From Chara braunii (Eukaryota > Streptophyta > Charophyceae > Charales > Characeae): DNA of 50,665 nucleotides. The stretch is from positions 157,440 through 208,104 of the forward strand of contig BFEA01000612.1 in the NCBI GenBank assembly GCA_003427395.1. Reading direction: 5' to 3'. The notes under the pieces are model-generated. The model was not told where the DNA came from. It worked only from the letters and a program-made list of their open reading frames with translations, and did no database searches. Of the stretch, positions 1 through 9,449 are shown in pieces. The stretch's first letter is position 1, and each line of letters opens with the position of its first letter. The position numbers were made by a program, and so were the translations under genes.

Positions 1-120
1 GGGTCCGGACTGTCCGGTGTCTGGTGATGTCCAGTGACGTCCGGATCACCGGACAGTCCGGACCGGTCCAGACACTGGTCCGGAAGACAGTCCGAAAGTG
101 TGCGGCGTCCGGTTACCATG
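1..120. mobile_element. Right end of a CCGGA-rich TIR element (truncated by the window edge)
   Basis: The last 120 bases match the right end of the element at 3522-4521 (compare 4400-4521) in the same order: a GTCCGGATCACC-like block, then AGACACTGGTCCGGAAGACAG, then a terminal GTTACCATG. That terminal nonamer is the inverted repeat of the family. The interior is crowded with TCCGGA palindromes. No coding capacity is visible. Family assignment rests on the paired copy, which has a clear 8-bp target-site duplication. Confidence 0.6.
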
Positions 121-322
121 GTACAAACAGTGTGTTTTGCAAAGGGAGGCTGTCTCTTTAGAGGGGGGCAAAATTTTAGATCTAATTGTTCAATTTGTGC
201 AAACAGAAATCCGGGCTCAATGGACCCCATTGTGAAGACCAAATTACTAAGTTTTCAGCAAAAGAAAGATGGGAAAACTCGCGCGCAGTCAAGGTTTTCT
301 GTTTTAAATGCGTTTCAGTCAC

Positions 323-560
323 TTTTTTTTTTTTTTTTTAATGAGAAACAGTAGTTTTATTAAGGCCTAGTGCCCAAGGCAGAAACACAATGTCAAAGAA
401 CTGCAGATTCAGGGGTCGCAAGGTCTCCAATCCCGCTTTGTCGGGTGGAGCCCCTCCCCTGTACAGAACCACTGTCTTCCAAAAAGAAACACTACCAAAT
501 CCCCGATTACTGCTCTGAGAAAACACGAAAAAATCCACAACAAAATCCTACTTAGGGTTT
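323..560 (-). mobile_element. 3' end of a retroelement with poly(A) tail and AATAAA signal
   Basis: Read on the minus strand, the sequence runs through a GGGCACTAGGCC-like block, then an AATAAA signal (complement of 356-361), and ends about 17 nt later in a 17-base A run (complement of 323-339). This is the arrangement of a polyadenylated retrotransposon end. The GGCCTAGTGCCC block recurs at 2291-2303. No protein is recognisable, so LINE versus SINE is not decided. Confidence 0.45.
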
Positions 561-835
561 CGACTAGCGCCACAAGTTTCGTAAAACTCACAACAACAGT
601 CCTAATTAATACCCACTCTTAAAACAAACCAAAACAACCGCACCGAACTAATCCTAATTAGGGTTTCGATTAATTCCTAAATCATAATGCCCCACAAAAT
701 TCCTAATTAGGGTTGCCAAGGTTACCACAAAAAAAAAAAAAAAAAAAAAAAATCCTGTCCCAATAAAGACACTGCAATGAAAATTCCTAATTAGGGTTGC
801 AATCGTAATGACCACAGAAATTCCTAATTAGTGTT
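546..835. repeat. Degenerate repeats of TCCTAATTAGGGTT
   Basis: The block CCTAATTAGGGTT, containing the palindrome CCTAATTAGG, recurs at about 547 (one change), 652, 702, 785 and 822 (one change), plus a partial at 601. Spacing is irregular (about 37-85 bp), so this is a dispersed cluster and not a strict tandem array. A 28-nt A run lies within it at 729-752. No gene is visible from 560 to 1440. Confidence 0.5.
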
Positions 836-1439
836 AACACGGTTACCGATATCTAACGGATGAAAACAGACCCAAAGTAATGTGTCAACCCACAACCGTG
901 TCAGGAACAGAAACCAAAACCAAAAGAACTAATAAAACATTTGGAAAAGTATTCGCCTAAAGCAGCGATATCCAACGAAGAGAAGTGGCAGTTGGCCTAA
1001 CACGGCACACTCGGCGATAAAATCTAACAATCAGGTTCTCCTGCCTGTCAGCAGCCAAACACCTGATATGAATGCCCATCACAGTCTAACATACGGGAAG
1101 CCAACCGCGGGTAGAGCCTTCGTCATACTCCGACAAACTCACTCCCCTGGCCAATCGATGAGCAGCTCTCGCACAGCGAAGCAGCTAACACAGCAGATAA
1201 TGCTCCAAATCTGAAGACCAGACGCGCCGACTCGGACGCGCCGATCCTGGTTACAAATAGCGTATAAATGGCACGCCGCTCCCGCTCCCGACACAGATGT
1301 CGGTCGCGTCAGACAAACTCCATAGCCGCAAAACACAGCTATGGTCGTAGCGGGTGGTAAGGACGCCCTGGGCATGGTGACCTCAGGTTTAGCACCTCAC
1401 CTGGCGATGTCGGGCCGCAGCGCTCGACCGCCATGCGAC

Positions 1440-1440
<1 letters not shown>

Positions 1441-1477
<37 letters not shown>

Positions 1478-2285
1478 GGAAAAGACACCCCCCTGCCAGT
1501 GATGGTGTTGCTGATGAGAGCAGACAACACTACCACCCGGGGAGAGACTCCATCTATTAGTGGGGAGCATCACCTGCTGGAAAACGGGTCCAGCATCCCA
1601 TAAGCAGATTAAAAAGGACATAATGAGAGATTCCTGCCAGCATTGATTGCCCTGGCATCCAGGGGATTAACTGAGCAGGGGGGAGGGGGGGGGGAAGGGA
1701 CCTCTTCACCTGAGAACAGGCGCCAAATACCTCCTGCTATATCCTAGTACCTCCCTCCCCCTACCATCCCATAATTGCATCACTTTCCTTTTGAATGGTA
1801 ACTGAGAAAAAACATTGCATGTGCTATTGCCCCTTCTGTTGGAACGCCGCCAAATACCTCCTGCTGTATACAGGTTCCTCCATCCCCCTACCCTCCCATA
1901 AATACATCTCTCTTTTTTTGGAAGGTGACTGAGAAAAAACTTAGCAGGCTAAATCCTTGCATTGAGAGCTGTCCTGACACCAATAACCAGCTCACTCACC
2001 TCCACCCCGTACCAATCCATACCCACCAAGCAGTTGGAGGGGGGGGGGAAGGGGTCGGGGAAGTCGTCGCTGGGCCTCAAGGGGATAACTGAGTCGATCT
2101 TGGTCCAATCATGAAAAAGGAGCCGGTAATCCGACGTGCCGTTCTGTTCCAGAATATTTCACGCTCAGTCACGATTTGGCGAATTTTGCTCCAAAAGATT
2201 GTTTTTGTTTTGTTTTGTTTTGTTTTCTTTTCTTCTCTTTCTTTTCTTTTCTTTTCTCTCTTTTCTTTTCTTTTAGTTGCTTGAA
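1441..2285 (-). mobile_element. LINE copy A: truncated ORF2 C-terminus, 3' UTR and poly(A) tail
   Basis: The 36-base T run at 1441-1476 is the poly(A) tail of a minus-strand element. Upstream in the element sense lies a 3' UTR shared with copies at 3406, 4058 and 6852, including the block CTCCATCTATTAGTGGGGAG at 1549-1568 in plus orientation. At 2010-2150 the minus strand encodes a decayed version of the ORF2 C-terminus seen at 7201-7340 (FHEWAKID-like and PPLSNCLV-like stretches). The 5' end is lost near a TTTTC microsatellite at 2205-2275. It is dead: frameshifted, and missing EN and RT. Confidence 0.65.
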
Positions 2286-2340
2286 ACACGGGCCTAGTGC
2301 CCGAGGCAGTACATAGATTGAAAATAGCTCAGAAGTTCCA

Positions 2341-3405
2341 GAAGTCCTCGGGACCCCGTGGGATCCTGCAGCCCTCCGTCCTCCTCACACACCCTCAGGA
2401 GGCATCCAACATCAGGCGCGATCCGTAGCAACAGATGTCATCTAAGATTAAGGTGGCTTCATGGAGTGTAAAAGGCTTAGGGCGTACTCACACAGAGGTG
2501 GCATAGCAGCAAAATCTGCAAATTTTGCTATCCCAATTTTGCTGAAATGCCAAACTGCCCGGTCACATAGCGGCAGCAAATCACAAAAGACAAGAGTCGG
2601 ACTTTCTGGCAATTGCCAAAATGGTGCCTTGCATGGTCACACAGCGCGAGGCCCAAATCCTTCAACTTCTTTTTTTTCCAACAAAGTTCGTTTCGAATTT
2701 CGGTTCACGAACTCTCGAACTAAAAATATATATATATTTCTACCACCTCCAGAGGTGGTAGCAAAATGCCCTTCTCCGCGGCCCGCCAGGCCGCTGACGT
2801 TTAATACCCTGTTCGCTGCTTTTGCCACTTTCCCTGCCTCATGCGACTGGCCCAACTATCAATCAAATTTTAGCTATTTTGCCATAAAAGGCCCTAGTGT
2901 GAGTAGGCCCTTAGCCTACGGTAATGGTAAGCACAAGAGGGCCAGGCTTAAATCTTGGATTCACGGAAGCCAGGCCCAAATTGTGCTGCTACAAGAAACA
3001 AAATTGAACGCGGAATGCATTGCTGAGTTAAATGGTTGGTGGACCAGTCCCCAGGTCTGGTCCCCGACTGACGGAAACAAAGGGGGCGTGACCATATTGG
3101 TCCACAACTCTTTGTGCAAATCTAAAGTGTCAATTTCAGTAGGAAATCAACAGTGGTGCATTCTCTTGAAGTTCATGTATGCACCAGCAGAGCACACAAC
3201 AAATTATTAGTTTGGGGAAACTACCCGGGAGTCACAAAAAGAGTTATAATTGCGCTATGGGCCACCACAGTCTTTCCAGACACGGAGTACCTCCTGGTAG
3301 GGGGAGAGTGGAACACAATACTCAATGACTCAGTGGATTCCTCTTCCCCCATCTCTCACCTTTTGAGTCCATAGCCCTCAATGAGCTGATGTTGGAGTGG
3401 GGTCT
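2341..3405 (+). mobile_element. LINE copy F: end of ORF1 and APE endonuclease domain of ORF2, interrupted by insertions
   Basis: A short ORF1 tail (LGTPWDPAAL, compare LTPWETIQEL in the LINE at 48.7 kb) ends in TAA at 2443-2445. ORF2 starts at ATG 2435-2437, overlapping it. ORF2 reads KVASWSVKGL, is interrupted by the MITE at 2480-2910, and resumes in frame as GKHKRARLKSWI...IVLLQETKL...WWTSPQVWSPTDG, the Mg-binding region of an APE endonuclease. A frameshift near 3190 moves the frame to LLVGGEWNTIL, the GDxN-type motif. The domain then breaks at 3405 and continues at 4538. Function would be target-site nicking; this copy cannot do it. Confidence 0.8.
2480..2910. mobile_element. 431-bp PIF/Harbinger-like (Tourist-type) MITE
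   Basis: The ends are GGGCGTACTCACAC (2480-2493) and GTGTGAGTAGGCCC (2897-2910), a 14-bp terminal inverted repeat with one mismatch. It is flanked by TTA on both sides (2477-2479 and 2911-2913), the trinucleotide target duplication typical of PIF/Harbinger. Removing the element plus one TTA restores the LINE endonuclease frame across the junction, which confirms the boundaries. There is no transposase inside, so it is non-autonomous. Confidence 0.85.
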
Positions 3406-3509
3406 TTTTTTGAAAAAAAACGCCCCCTCTAGTGGTAGTGGTGCTGGTAAGAGCAGACAATGCTAGCACCTAGGGAGAGGCTCCATCTATTGGTGGGGAC
3501 CTGTCCGAC
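3406..3509 (-). mobile_element. Retro-inserted LINE 3'-UTR fragment (copy G) with 20-bp target duplication
   Basis: The insert starts with a T run (poly(A) tail on the minus strand) and carries the 3'-UTR block shared with copies A, B and C. The left flank CTGATGTTGGAGTGGGGTCT (3386-3405) is duplicated on the right as CTGATGTTGGAG (3510-3521) plus TGCGGTCT (4530-4537), which has been split by a later insertion. A 20-bp duplication next to a poly(A) tail is the signature of target-primed reverse transcription. The insert is only 104 bp, so it is heavily 5'-truncated or a SINE-like derivative. Confidence 0.75.
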
Positions 3510-3521
3510 CTGATGTTGGAG

Positions 3522-3851
3522 CATGGTAACTGTCTGGACGTCCGGACCGGGTTCCAGACAGTCCAGAACAACATGTCCGATGTCCGGTGTCTGGTGTCCG
3601 GTCCTTATGTCTGGATGGAGGCCCCCAGGGCAAAAATCGAAAAAAAAAAAATGGGGTGGCCCAGGACGTTTTTTGGGTCCTGGCCGCCCCTCGAAAAAGA
3701 ACGGGGTGATTTTTCAGTGTCGTTTCACCGCACTGGACAGGGCTTAGAGGTCCGGACACTAGACACTGCAGGTTTTTGGGGTGCCGGGTTTCACACAGAC
3801 CCGAGCAATTTCCAAGCGGCCGTTTCGACGTGCTGCCCGCCACTGCTGCCC

Positions 3852-3884
<33 letters not shown>

Positions 3885-4521
3885 CAAGCACTGACAGTGC
3901 TGCCAGTCTGAAGACTCTGACATTCTGAAATGAACTGCAAAGTTCGAACTTTTAAGTTATATATGAAGTTATGAACTTAATTACTAAATCCAAAGTTCGA
4001 AGTTCAAAGTTTTTTTTTTTTTTAGAAATTAATCGTACTTTTTTCAAAAAACAATTGTTTTTTTTTTTTTTTTTTTTTTTTTTTTTGAAAGGCAACCCGG
4101 GTAATGCTAGCGGTGCTGGTTTCTGCAGACACCGCTAGCACTCCGGGGAGGCTCCGTCTATTGGTGGGGAGCAGCACCTGCTGGAAACCGGGTCCAGCGT
4201 CCAAACAATTCTCTGTTTCTTTAGTCTTGTGCCTGCCTTGCACAGTTTGCAAGTCTGCATATCTGCTAGTTGATGTGCTGCAAGACAGGTTCTCTGCTGC
4301 CTGAACTACAAACTGCAAAGCAGGTAAGTGCCTGCTAACACCCCCTCCCCCGGTTTTTTTTTTTTTTTTTTTTTTTTTTTTGGTCCGGACATTTTGCACC
4401 CCATGGCACCGGATTGTAGGGGTCCGGTGATGTCCGGATCACCGGGCAGCCCGAACCGGTTCAGACACTAGTCCGGAAGACAGTCCGGAAGTGTCCGGTG
4501 TCGGGGTCCTCGGTTACCATG
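3522..4521. mobile_element. 1-kb non-autonomous DNA element with CATGGTAAC ends and 8-bp TSD
   Basis: The ends CATGGTAAC (3522-3530) and GTTACCATG (4513-4521) are perfect 9-bp inverted repeats. They are flanked by TGTTGGAG on both sides (3514-3521 and 4522-4529), an 8-bp target duplication. Subterminal regions at both ends are packed with TCCGGA/GTCCGG motifs that could serve as transposase sites. The interior holds an AG microsatellite (3856-3884), a retroelement (4058-4340) and two T runs, but no transposase. Eight-base duplications occur in hAT elements, but the termini are not diagnostic, so the superfamily is left open. Confidence 0.75.
4058..4340 (-). mobile_element. LINE 3'-UTR copy C with poly(A) tail and perfect 11-bp stem-loop
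   Basis: The T run 4058-4086 is the tail of a minus-strand insertion lying inside the 3522-4521 element. The shared 3'-UTR block is at about 4150-4200 (CTCCGTCTATTGGTGGGGAG and GGGTCCAGCG). Between tail and block, TGCTAGCGGTG (4105-4115) pairs perfectly with CACCGCTAGCA (4130-4140) around a 14-nt loop. No coding sequence is present. A second T run (4354-4381) bounds it on the far side. Confidence 0.6.
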
Positions 4522-4537
4522 TGTTGGAGTGCGGTCT

Positions 4538-4735
4538 GTTTTACTCATTCTGCCAAGTTCATCCCCAACAGCAGACGTTAGACTTGGTTTTCCTCTAACA
4601 CCCATGATGGCATGCTCGTTATCAGACGACGCTTGGATATGATACTGGTCAGTGAAATGGCAGCCCCATTGGTCCACAATGCTGACATTACCAGTGACCC
4701 TCTATCTGCTTCAATTTACAAGACAATCTCCCTCT
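4538..4735 (+). mobile_element. Continuation of LINE copy F endonuclease domain
   Basis: After the nested insertions the plus strand continues the endonuclease: a TWFSSNTHDG stretch followed by RRRLDMILVSE at about 4621-4655. This is the conserved late APE segment (compare RRLYLIL in the 48-kb LINE), and DPLS leads toward the SDH motif before homology fades. It joins 3405 with one of the duplicated target sites removed. The RT and 3' part of this copy are not present downstream. Confidence 0.65.
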
Positions 4736-4739
4736 CCTT

Positions 4740-5412
4740 AGCCATGGTAGAAAAATCATGCAACATACATCAGCCAAGTGCAATACACTCAAAGCATGTG
4801 AAGCGAGATACACAGAAGGAGGGTAGAGAAGGACAAGCAAGTAAGAATAATCCCCCGAGCGCATCAGCTCGCATGATATTACAATAAGTCAGTCAAACGA
4901 AAATAGGCATGACGCCATAGACGTAAAGCTCGCTGACGATTACCCGACAGCTGTTTCAACCGGTTCGTCAGAGTACCAGCCCTCCTCAGGGGGCCCTTAG
5001 CCATGAGTCTCAACTTGGAAAAAGGAAGGGGTACCTCCAAACTCAACCTGCATATTATGATGGAAGACCCTGGCATGCAGGTCTGGGTTCTCCCTGACAG
5101 GTGTTAGGACATCAGGCGATCGTGAGAATCATGATTGCCAGCAACACAGCCTTCCTCTCTTGCAAGCGCCATCGCAGCGGAAATCCCATGCAACATAAGA
5201 AGCAGCGGTGTCGCACCGGCGAGTCACACTATCGCTCTCAGGCGCTGTGAGCACCGCGTCTGAATAACGCAAGTGATCCAACGCTTCGGCTTAGCGCTAC
5301 TTTCCTCTGGGCTCACAAATACAAAACCAAGCCAATGATCACCCAGTTAACAACTTCAGCCACCCTCTTCGGACCAAACGTCATCAAAACATCCTCTCGC
5401 TAGAGCGACCCA
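4740..5412. other. No recognisable feature
   Basis: Both strands carry only short open frames without domain-like sequence. The plus frame just after the LINE fragment has no motif I recognise. I see no tRNA, tandem repeat or transposon end. Confidence 0.5.
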
Positions 5413-6200
5413 AGTACAACACAGGTTATAGCTCTATTATTGTAGGCATGTATGAGCCGGTAGGCTATGTGTATATTCATGAGCCATGTTTTTGTGTCTG
5501 CCCGAAGGCTATGTATGCTCTGTGTAACTGAGGAGCGAGATGTATGTGCCCGAAGGCCCGACATGTGCAGTACTATGTAGAGGGAACTGTGTTCGTTCAA
5601 AAGATGACAGGCCAAGCTGGGCAACCAGTTGTTAATGCGCATTGTGGTCTGAGGTTGTGGGCTCAAAACTCCGCACCTCTGCGCAGATGACACCGGCCGG
5701 CGTTTACATAACGTATGGTCACTTGCACACACCCTTGGGCTGACGCAGGTAAGCTATTACAGACACTGCCTGCGCACCACCCAAGGGTTGTCCATGGTGG
5801 TGTATGTAGGGTCTTGATATACTGCGTGGGTTGCTTGTCGCTGTTGCTCGTGGTTGTTCGGTTGATCTCCCCAGTCTGGTATACCACACACAGGTGTCGT
5901 TTGCGATTGTTGCTCCTGGGGTAGAGTCTTCTAGTCACATGTCATAGATCATGGGTTCGAGTCTGGCTTTGGACTTTGGGGGGGTTCTTGCCCAGCTTAG
6001 CCTGTCATCTCTTCAACGAACACAGTTCCCTCTACATAGTACTGCACATGTCGGGCCTCCGGGCACATACATCTCGCTATACAGTTACACAGAGCATACA
6101 TAGCTTTCGGGCACACACAAAAACATGGCTCGTGAATATACACATAGCCTACGGGCTCCTACATGCCTACAATAATAGAGCTATAACCTGTGTCGTAACC
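5413..6200. mobile_element. Inverted-repeat element with about 205-bp arms
   Basis: The left arm (about 5418-5630) and right arm (about 5985-6197) are inverted copies; both encode the same short peptide phrases on opposite strands (for example NEHSSLYIVLHMSG). The outer ends share ACACAGGTTATAG. The about 350-bp spacer holds a tRNA-like B-box, GGTTCGAGTCT, near 5952-5962. I find no clear flanking target duplication, so it could be a foldback transposon or a simple inverted duplication. Confidence 0.55.
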
Positions 6201-6850
6201 CAACCTGTCCTGTTATGCTCTGACACAACTGAGGGGTCGTAGGGATTTGCAGGTTGGGTTACAGGCTTGAAGTGTAGTGCTTTACCTGTTAGTAGCACTT
6301 TATAATTCTGCAACTCCGCTTGCCTTCGGAGTGTGGTGCTTTACAATCCTCTAGTTGCACCTACAATCAAGCCTTCTCCATCCCTGCCTGACGAGGAACA
6401 GACACAGCAGCCAGAGGTACACTCCCCCATGAACGCTTGCCTTGTGTTGCCTTGCTGCTCACCCGCTTGCATTGCCTTGTCTTGCCAGCTTGCTGCTTGA
6501 CTTCACTGTTGCCTGCCCGTGTGCCTCCCTCCGCCCACTGCTCCTCTGTTCACTCGCAACAGGGGTTGCTTTCACTTTCAAATTTGCTAAACCCTAACCC
6601 TCCCTCCAATTTTCGCAAAGCAGACTTGAGGGTTCAGTGTTGTGACTGGAGTTCTGCCTTCACTTTCCTAAACCCGAACCCTCCCTCCATTTTTCTTCTG
6701 CCAAACCTCCAACCCAAGCAGTCTATGCGTTGACTATCCCCAATGGCATTGTCTGCCACATGCTCTAGTTGCACCTACAATCAAGCCTTTGCTTTATTGT
6801 CGATTTGCTGTACTGCTTCTCTGTCCAGTTGGTGCCCACCCTCCCTCTTT
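6175..6850. repeat. Dispersed repeat R1, copy 1
   Basis: This segment aligns end to end with 14190-14935. Shared landmarks in order are CAACTGAGGGGTCGTAG, CTAGTTGCACCTACAATCAAGCC (twice per copy), CCAGAGGTACACTC, CTAAACCCTAACCCTCCCTCC and CAATGGCATTGT. Each copy abuts a LINE fragment (B at 6852, D ending near 13950), so the repeat may be part of a larger element or a shared insertion context. No coding potential is evident. Confidence 0.6.
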
Positions 6851-6851
6851 T

Positions 6852-8105
6852 TTCTTTTTTTTCCTTTTTTTTTTAAACGTCTCCACCGGTGGGGAGAGGC
6901 TCCATCTATTGGTGGGCAGCATCACCTGCTGAAAAACGGGTCCAGCGTCCCATATACAGCAAATGAGAATGACTGAGAACAGTGAGAACAGTAACTTTGG
7001 GGCCCCCAGATCTGTACCTCTTCACCCTCCAAAGAAGGGCGCCAGCTAAAGCAGTTAAGGGCTGGTACTAGGGGATTGACTGAGTAGGATATTGTAACTG
7101 ATAATATTTCTAAGCACAATACGATGTTGACCTATATTCTTTCCAGATTATACCTGTCTGAGCAGTAGCGGATAAAACCCTTAACCCTAGACACCTCTTT
7201 TCATCCATCCATTCCATACCATTGCCTATCTACTAGGCAATTGGAAAGGGGGGGGAAGAGGTCGGGGAATTCTTCAGGGGGTTTCAACGGTATAGTTGTA
7301 TCTATTTTGGCCCATTCGTGGAATATCAGATGGTAGTCCCTTTCTATGACTGCTCCCTCTTGTCCCTTCCCGATCTCCTGTGACTCCCTTTTCCATTCCA
7401 CTTTCCCTATTCTTCCTCCGTTTCACCCTCCAAGCCAGCTTGAACAGAATTCCTGAATTCTTTGCTTAATGTCTTTTTGTGTATGCAGAGATCGGATCTG
7501 AGTTTTGACCACTTCCCATTTAGATGTTATTTCCATTTGGATCTGCTGTTGCACACTTTCTGTGAATTCAGGGCCTTCTAGTCTCGCCCCTTCCATCTCG
7601 TAAGTGCAGTGTCGTCTCCACGGTGCCCAGAGAACCGCTCTTCGTCGCAGTTTGAACATATTGTTGGAGAATTCATCGAGTTGATCTGCCTCCTAGGCCA
7701 GGCTTCACAAAGCAATGCCTTCCAGTCCCAAGGCCATGAGGTCTTTGTGCCTAATTGGTCTCAGCTTCTATCCCACCATCTCCACAACCAGAGTGCACCT
7801 GGGCATTGTATAAATATATGTTCAATTGTTTCAGGTCGTTTTCTGGCTGGGAACGCACTCATGCACAGTTTGCACCACGGGAGAGCCAACCCTCTTTGTT
7901 CCAATGACGTTTTATCTATTAACCAGTTGTTGGTTGGCAGGCAGCGGTGTTCTATCTACCATTGAAGCGACACAATTTTGGCAGGTTTTGTCTTGGCCAT
8001 CCTAAACCATTTTATTGATCTTATTTCATCCTGACTAATGTTTAGGTGGTTTGTCCATCGCTCTTCCACCTGGTCATAAAGATTATTTTTTGTCTAAAGA
8101 GCCTG
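6852..8105 (-). mobile_element. LINE copy B: zf-RVT finger, ORF2 C-terminus, 3' UTR and poly(A) tail
   Basis: A T-rich tract at 6847-6875 is the tail, followed by the family 3'-UTR block (6898-6950). ORF2 remnants on the minus strand include a zinc-finger region near 7750-7900 (CKLC...EHIFIQC...LWRWWD, the C-x2-C...H-x3-5-C pattern of zf-RVT). Next come a frame at 7423-7659 (VQQQIQMEITSKWEVVKTQI) and the C-terminal frame at 7201-7401 (DYHLIFHEWAKID, FPPLSNCLV). The EN and RT parts are absent, and frames are broken. The finger in intact relatives follows RT and aids template binding. Confidence 0.75.
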
Positions 8106-8127
8106 TATGTTGATCAGAGAGCGCAAA

Positions 8128-8425
8128 TGGGTACCTGTTTCCCGTACCCGGCCGTACCCAACTATAACCGCCAGGTTACGGGTGGGTATGGGTACCCCTT
8201 CCGAAGCGGGAGTTGGGTATGAGCAGACACAAACAAAAGGTGGTGGTTGTTAGGGCGGGCACAATTGCCCCTTTTGGAGATCATGGGTGGGTAGGGCCAG
8301 GTAGGGGTAGGGGTAAAAAAAAAAAAAAAACGGGTATGGGTGGCCAGAAAAAAAAAATAGACGGGTATGGGCAGGTACGGGTGACAAGAAAACAAAAGGG
8401 GTGGGTACGGTGTCGAGGGTCTCCT
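8128..8425. repeat. GGGTA/GGGTGG-rich low-complexity tract
   Basis: Motifs such as GGGTACGGGTGG and TATGGGTA recur on the plus strand (8175-8240, 8285-8425), with their complement (CCCGTACCC) at the left edge, so the tract can pair with itself. A similar tract lies at 12460-12780. The period is irregular. G-runs of three to five bases suggest quadruplex potential, but this is inference. Confidence 0.5.
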
Positions 8426-9440
8426 GCCTTAGGCCGCCCTTTACTTCCTTGATAAAGGCGCCCAACAAGGACTCTATCTACTTGTTTTACCCGACAGGGC
8501 TACAGCGGGCCGAGGAATAATGCAACGGTGGGTCGACGCCACGAGAACCGGGCTGCGGCGTTCGGACCGAGTGGAGCTCGAGCTTCTGGAGAATATTCTC
8601 ATCTGGGGGATGTGATCATAAGCCGCTGAGAGCCCATGAGAAGACCACGATGGAGAATGAAACGCTGAGGGCTCGGAAAGAAGGACACGACCGTGAGGAA
8701 TCGGAAATGCGCCAAGGGTCGGCAAATAGCCTAAAGAAAAGGGACGCCGAGCACTTGACACAAGGCTTCGGGCTTTCCAAGCGGCTGCATTCTCCGAAGT
8801 TATAACGGGTGGTCAAATTCTGGGAGGACCGTGCGCCGATGAATATGATACCTGCCCATTTCGGGGATCCTTGGCACCAAGGAAAAAAGGGTCGCGGGCC
8901 TAAGGCTTGGAAATGGGCCTTTCGGCTTTGAGTTTCGGGTGGGACCTGCAAAATTTTTCCCAAGGGTCCAGTACCACTTGTTGGTGGGGACCACCTAGGC
9001 CCAAATAGGACCGGGGCAAGTTCGGAAAGAGCAGTGGTACCAGGACGCTGCAAAAGGCCTGGTGGCCCCGGTTCCCGACAAAAAGGCCCCTCTCGCTAAA
9101 AACTTTTAGAAGGCCTAAACAGGCTCGGGCGCAGGTCCGGTACCGGGGCGCTGCAACTTGTCGGCAGCCCCCGGAACACACAAGAGTTGAGGCACACTTC
9201 GAAAAGGGCCCGACAAAGTATAAAATCCGAACCGGGCCCAGGACGGGGACACTTCTTGCATGCACGAGTGGAGGACGCACGAAGGACGGACGAACTTCAA
9301 CACGCACGGGGAAGAAAGACGGACTTCAACACGCAGGGGGGAGAAAGACGGACTTCAACACGCACGGGGGAGAAAGACGGGAGGCAACACGCACGGGGGA
9401 GGACGACGCACAGGTAACATGCATGAGGGCAAGTGACGGA
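8426..9440. other. GC-rich segment without a recognisable gene
   Basis: Several overlapping frames are open here, but none shows a domain or conserved motif I recognise, and the best frames differ from one part to the next. The right part (9290-9400) contains short repeats of GGAAGAAAGACGGACTTCAACACGC type with a period of about 30 bp, leading into the 51-bp array. It may be the left part of a larger element that includes the arrays up to 11160. Confidence 0.4.
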
Positions 9441-9449
9441 CGCACATCG

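Noticed and set aside
1339-1621. Poly-lysine ORFs over T/A runs
   Set aside because: They translate the poly(A) tail of LINE copy A.
5889-5970. Genuine tRNA gene around the GGTTCGAGTCT box
   Set aside because: Acceptor and anticodon stems do not pair; only the B-box fits.
8474-9307. Minus- and plus-strand ORFs of 95-145 codons in GC-rich sequence
   Set aside because: Overlapping frames in all directions without domain, consistent codon use or homologous segments; GC-rich DNA has few stops.
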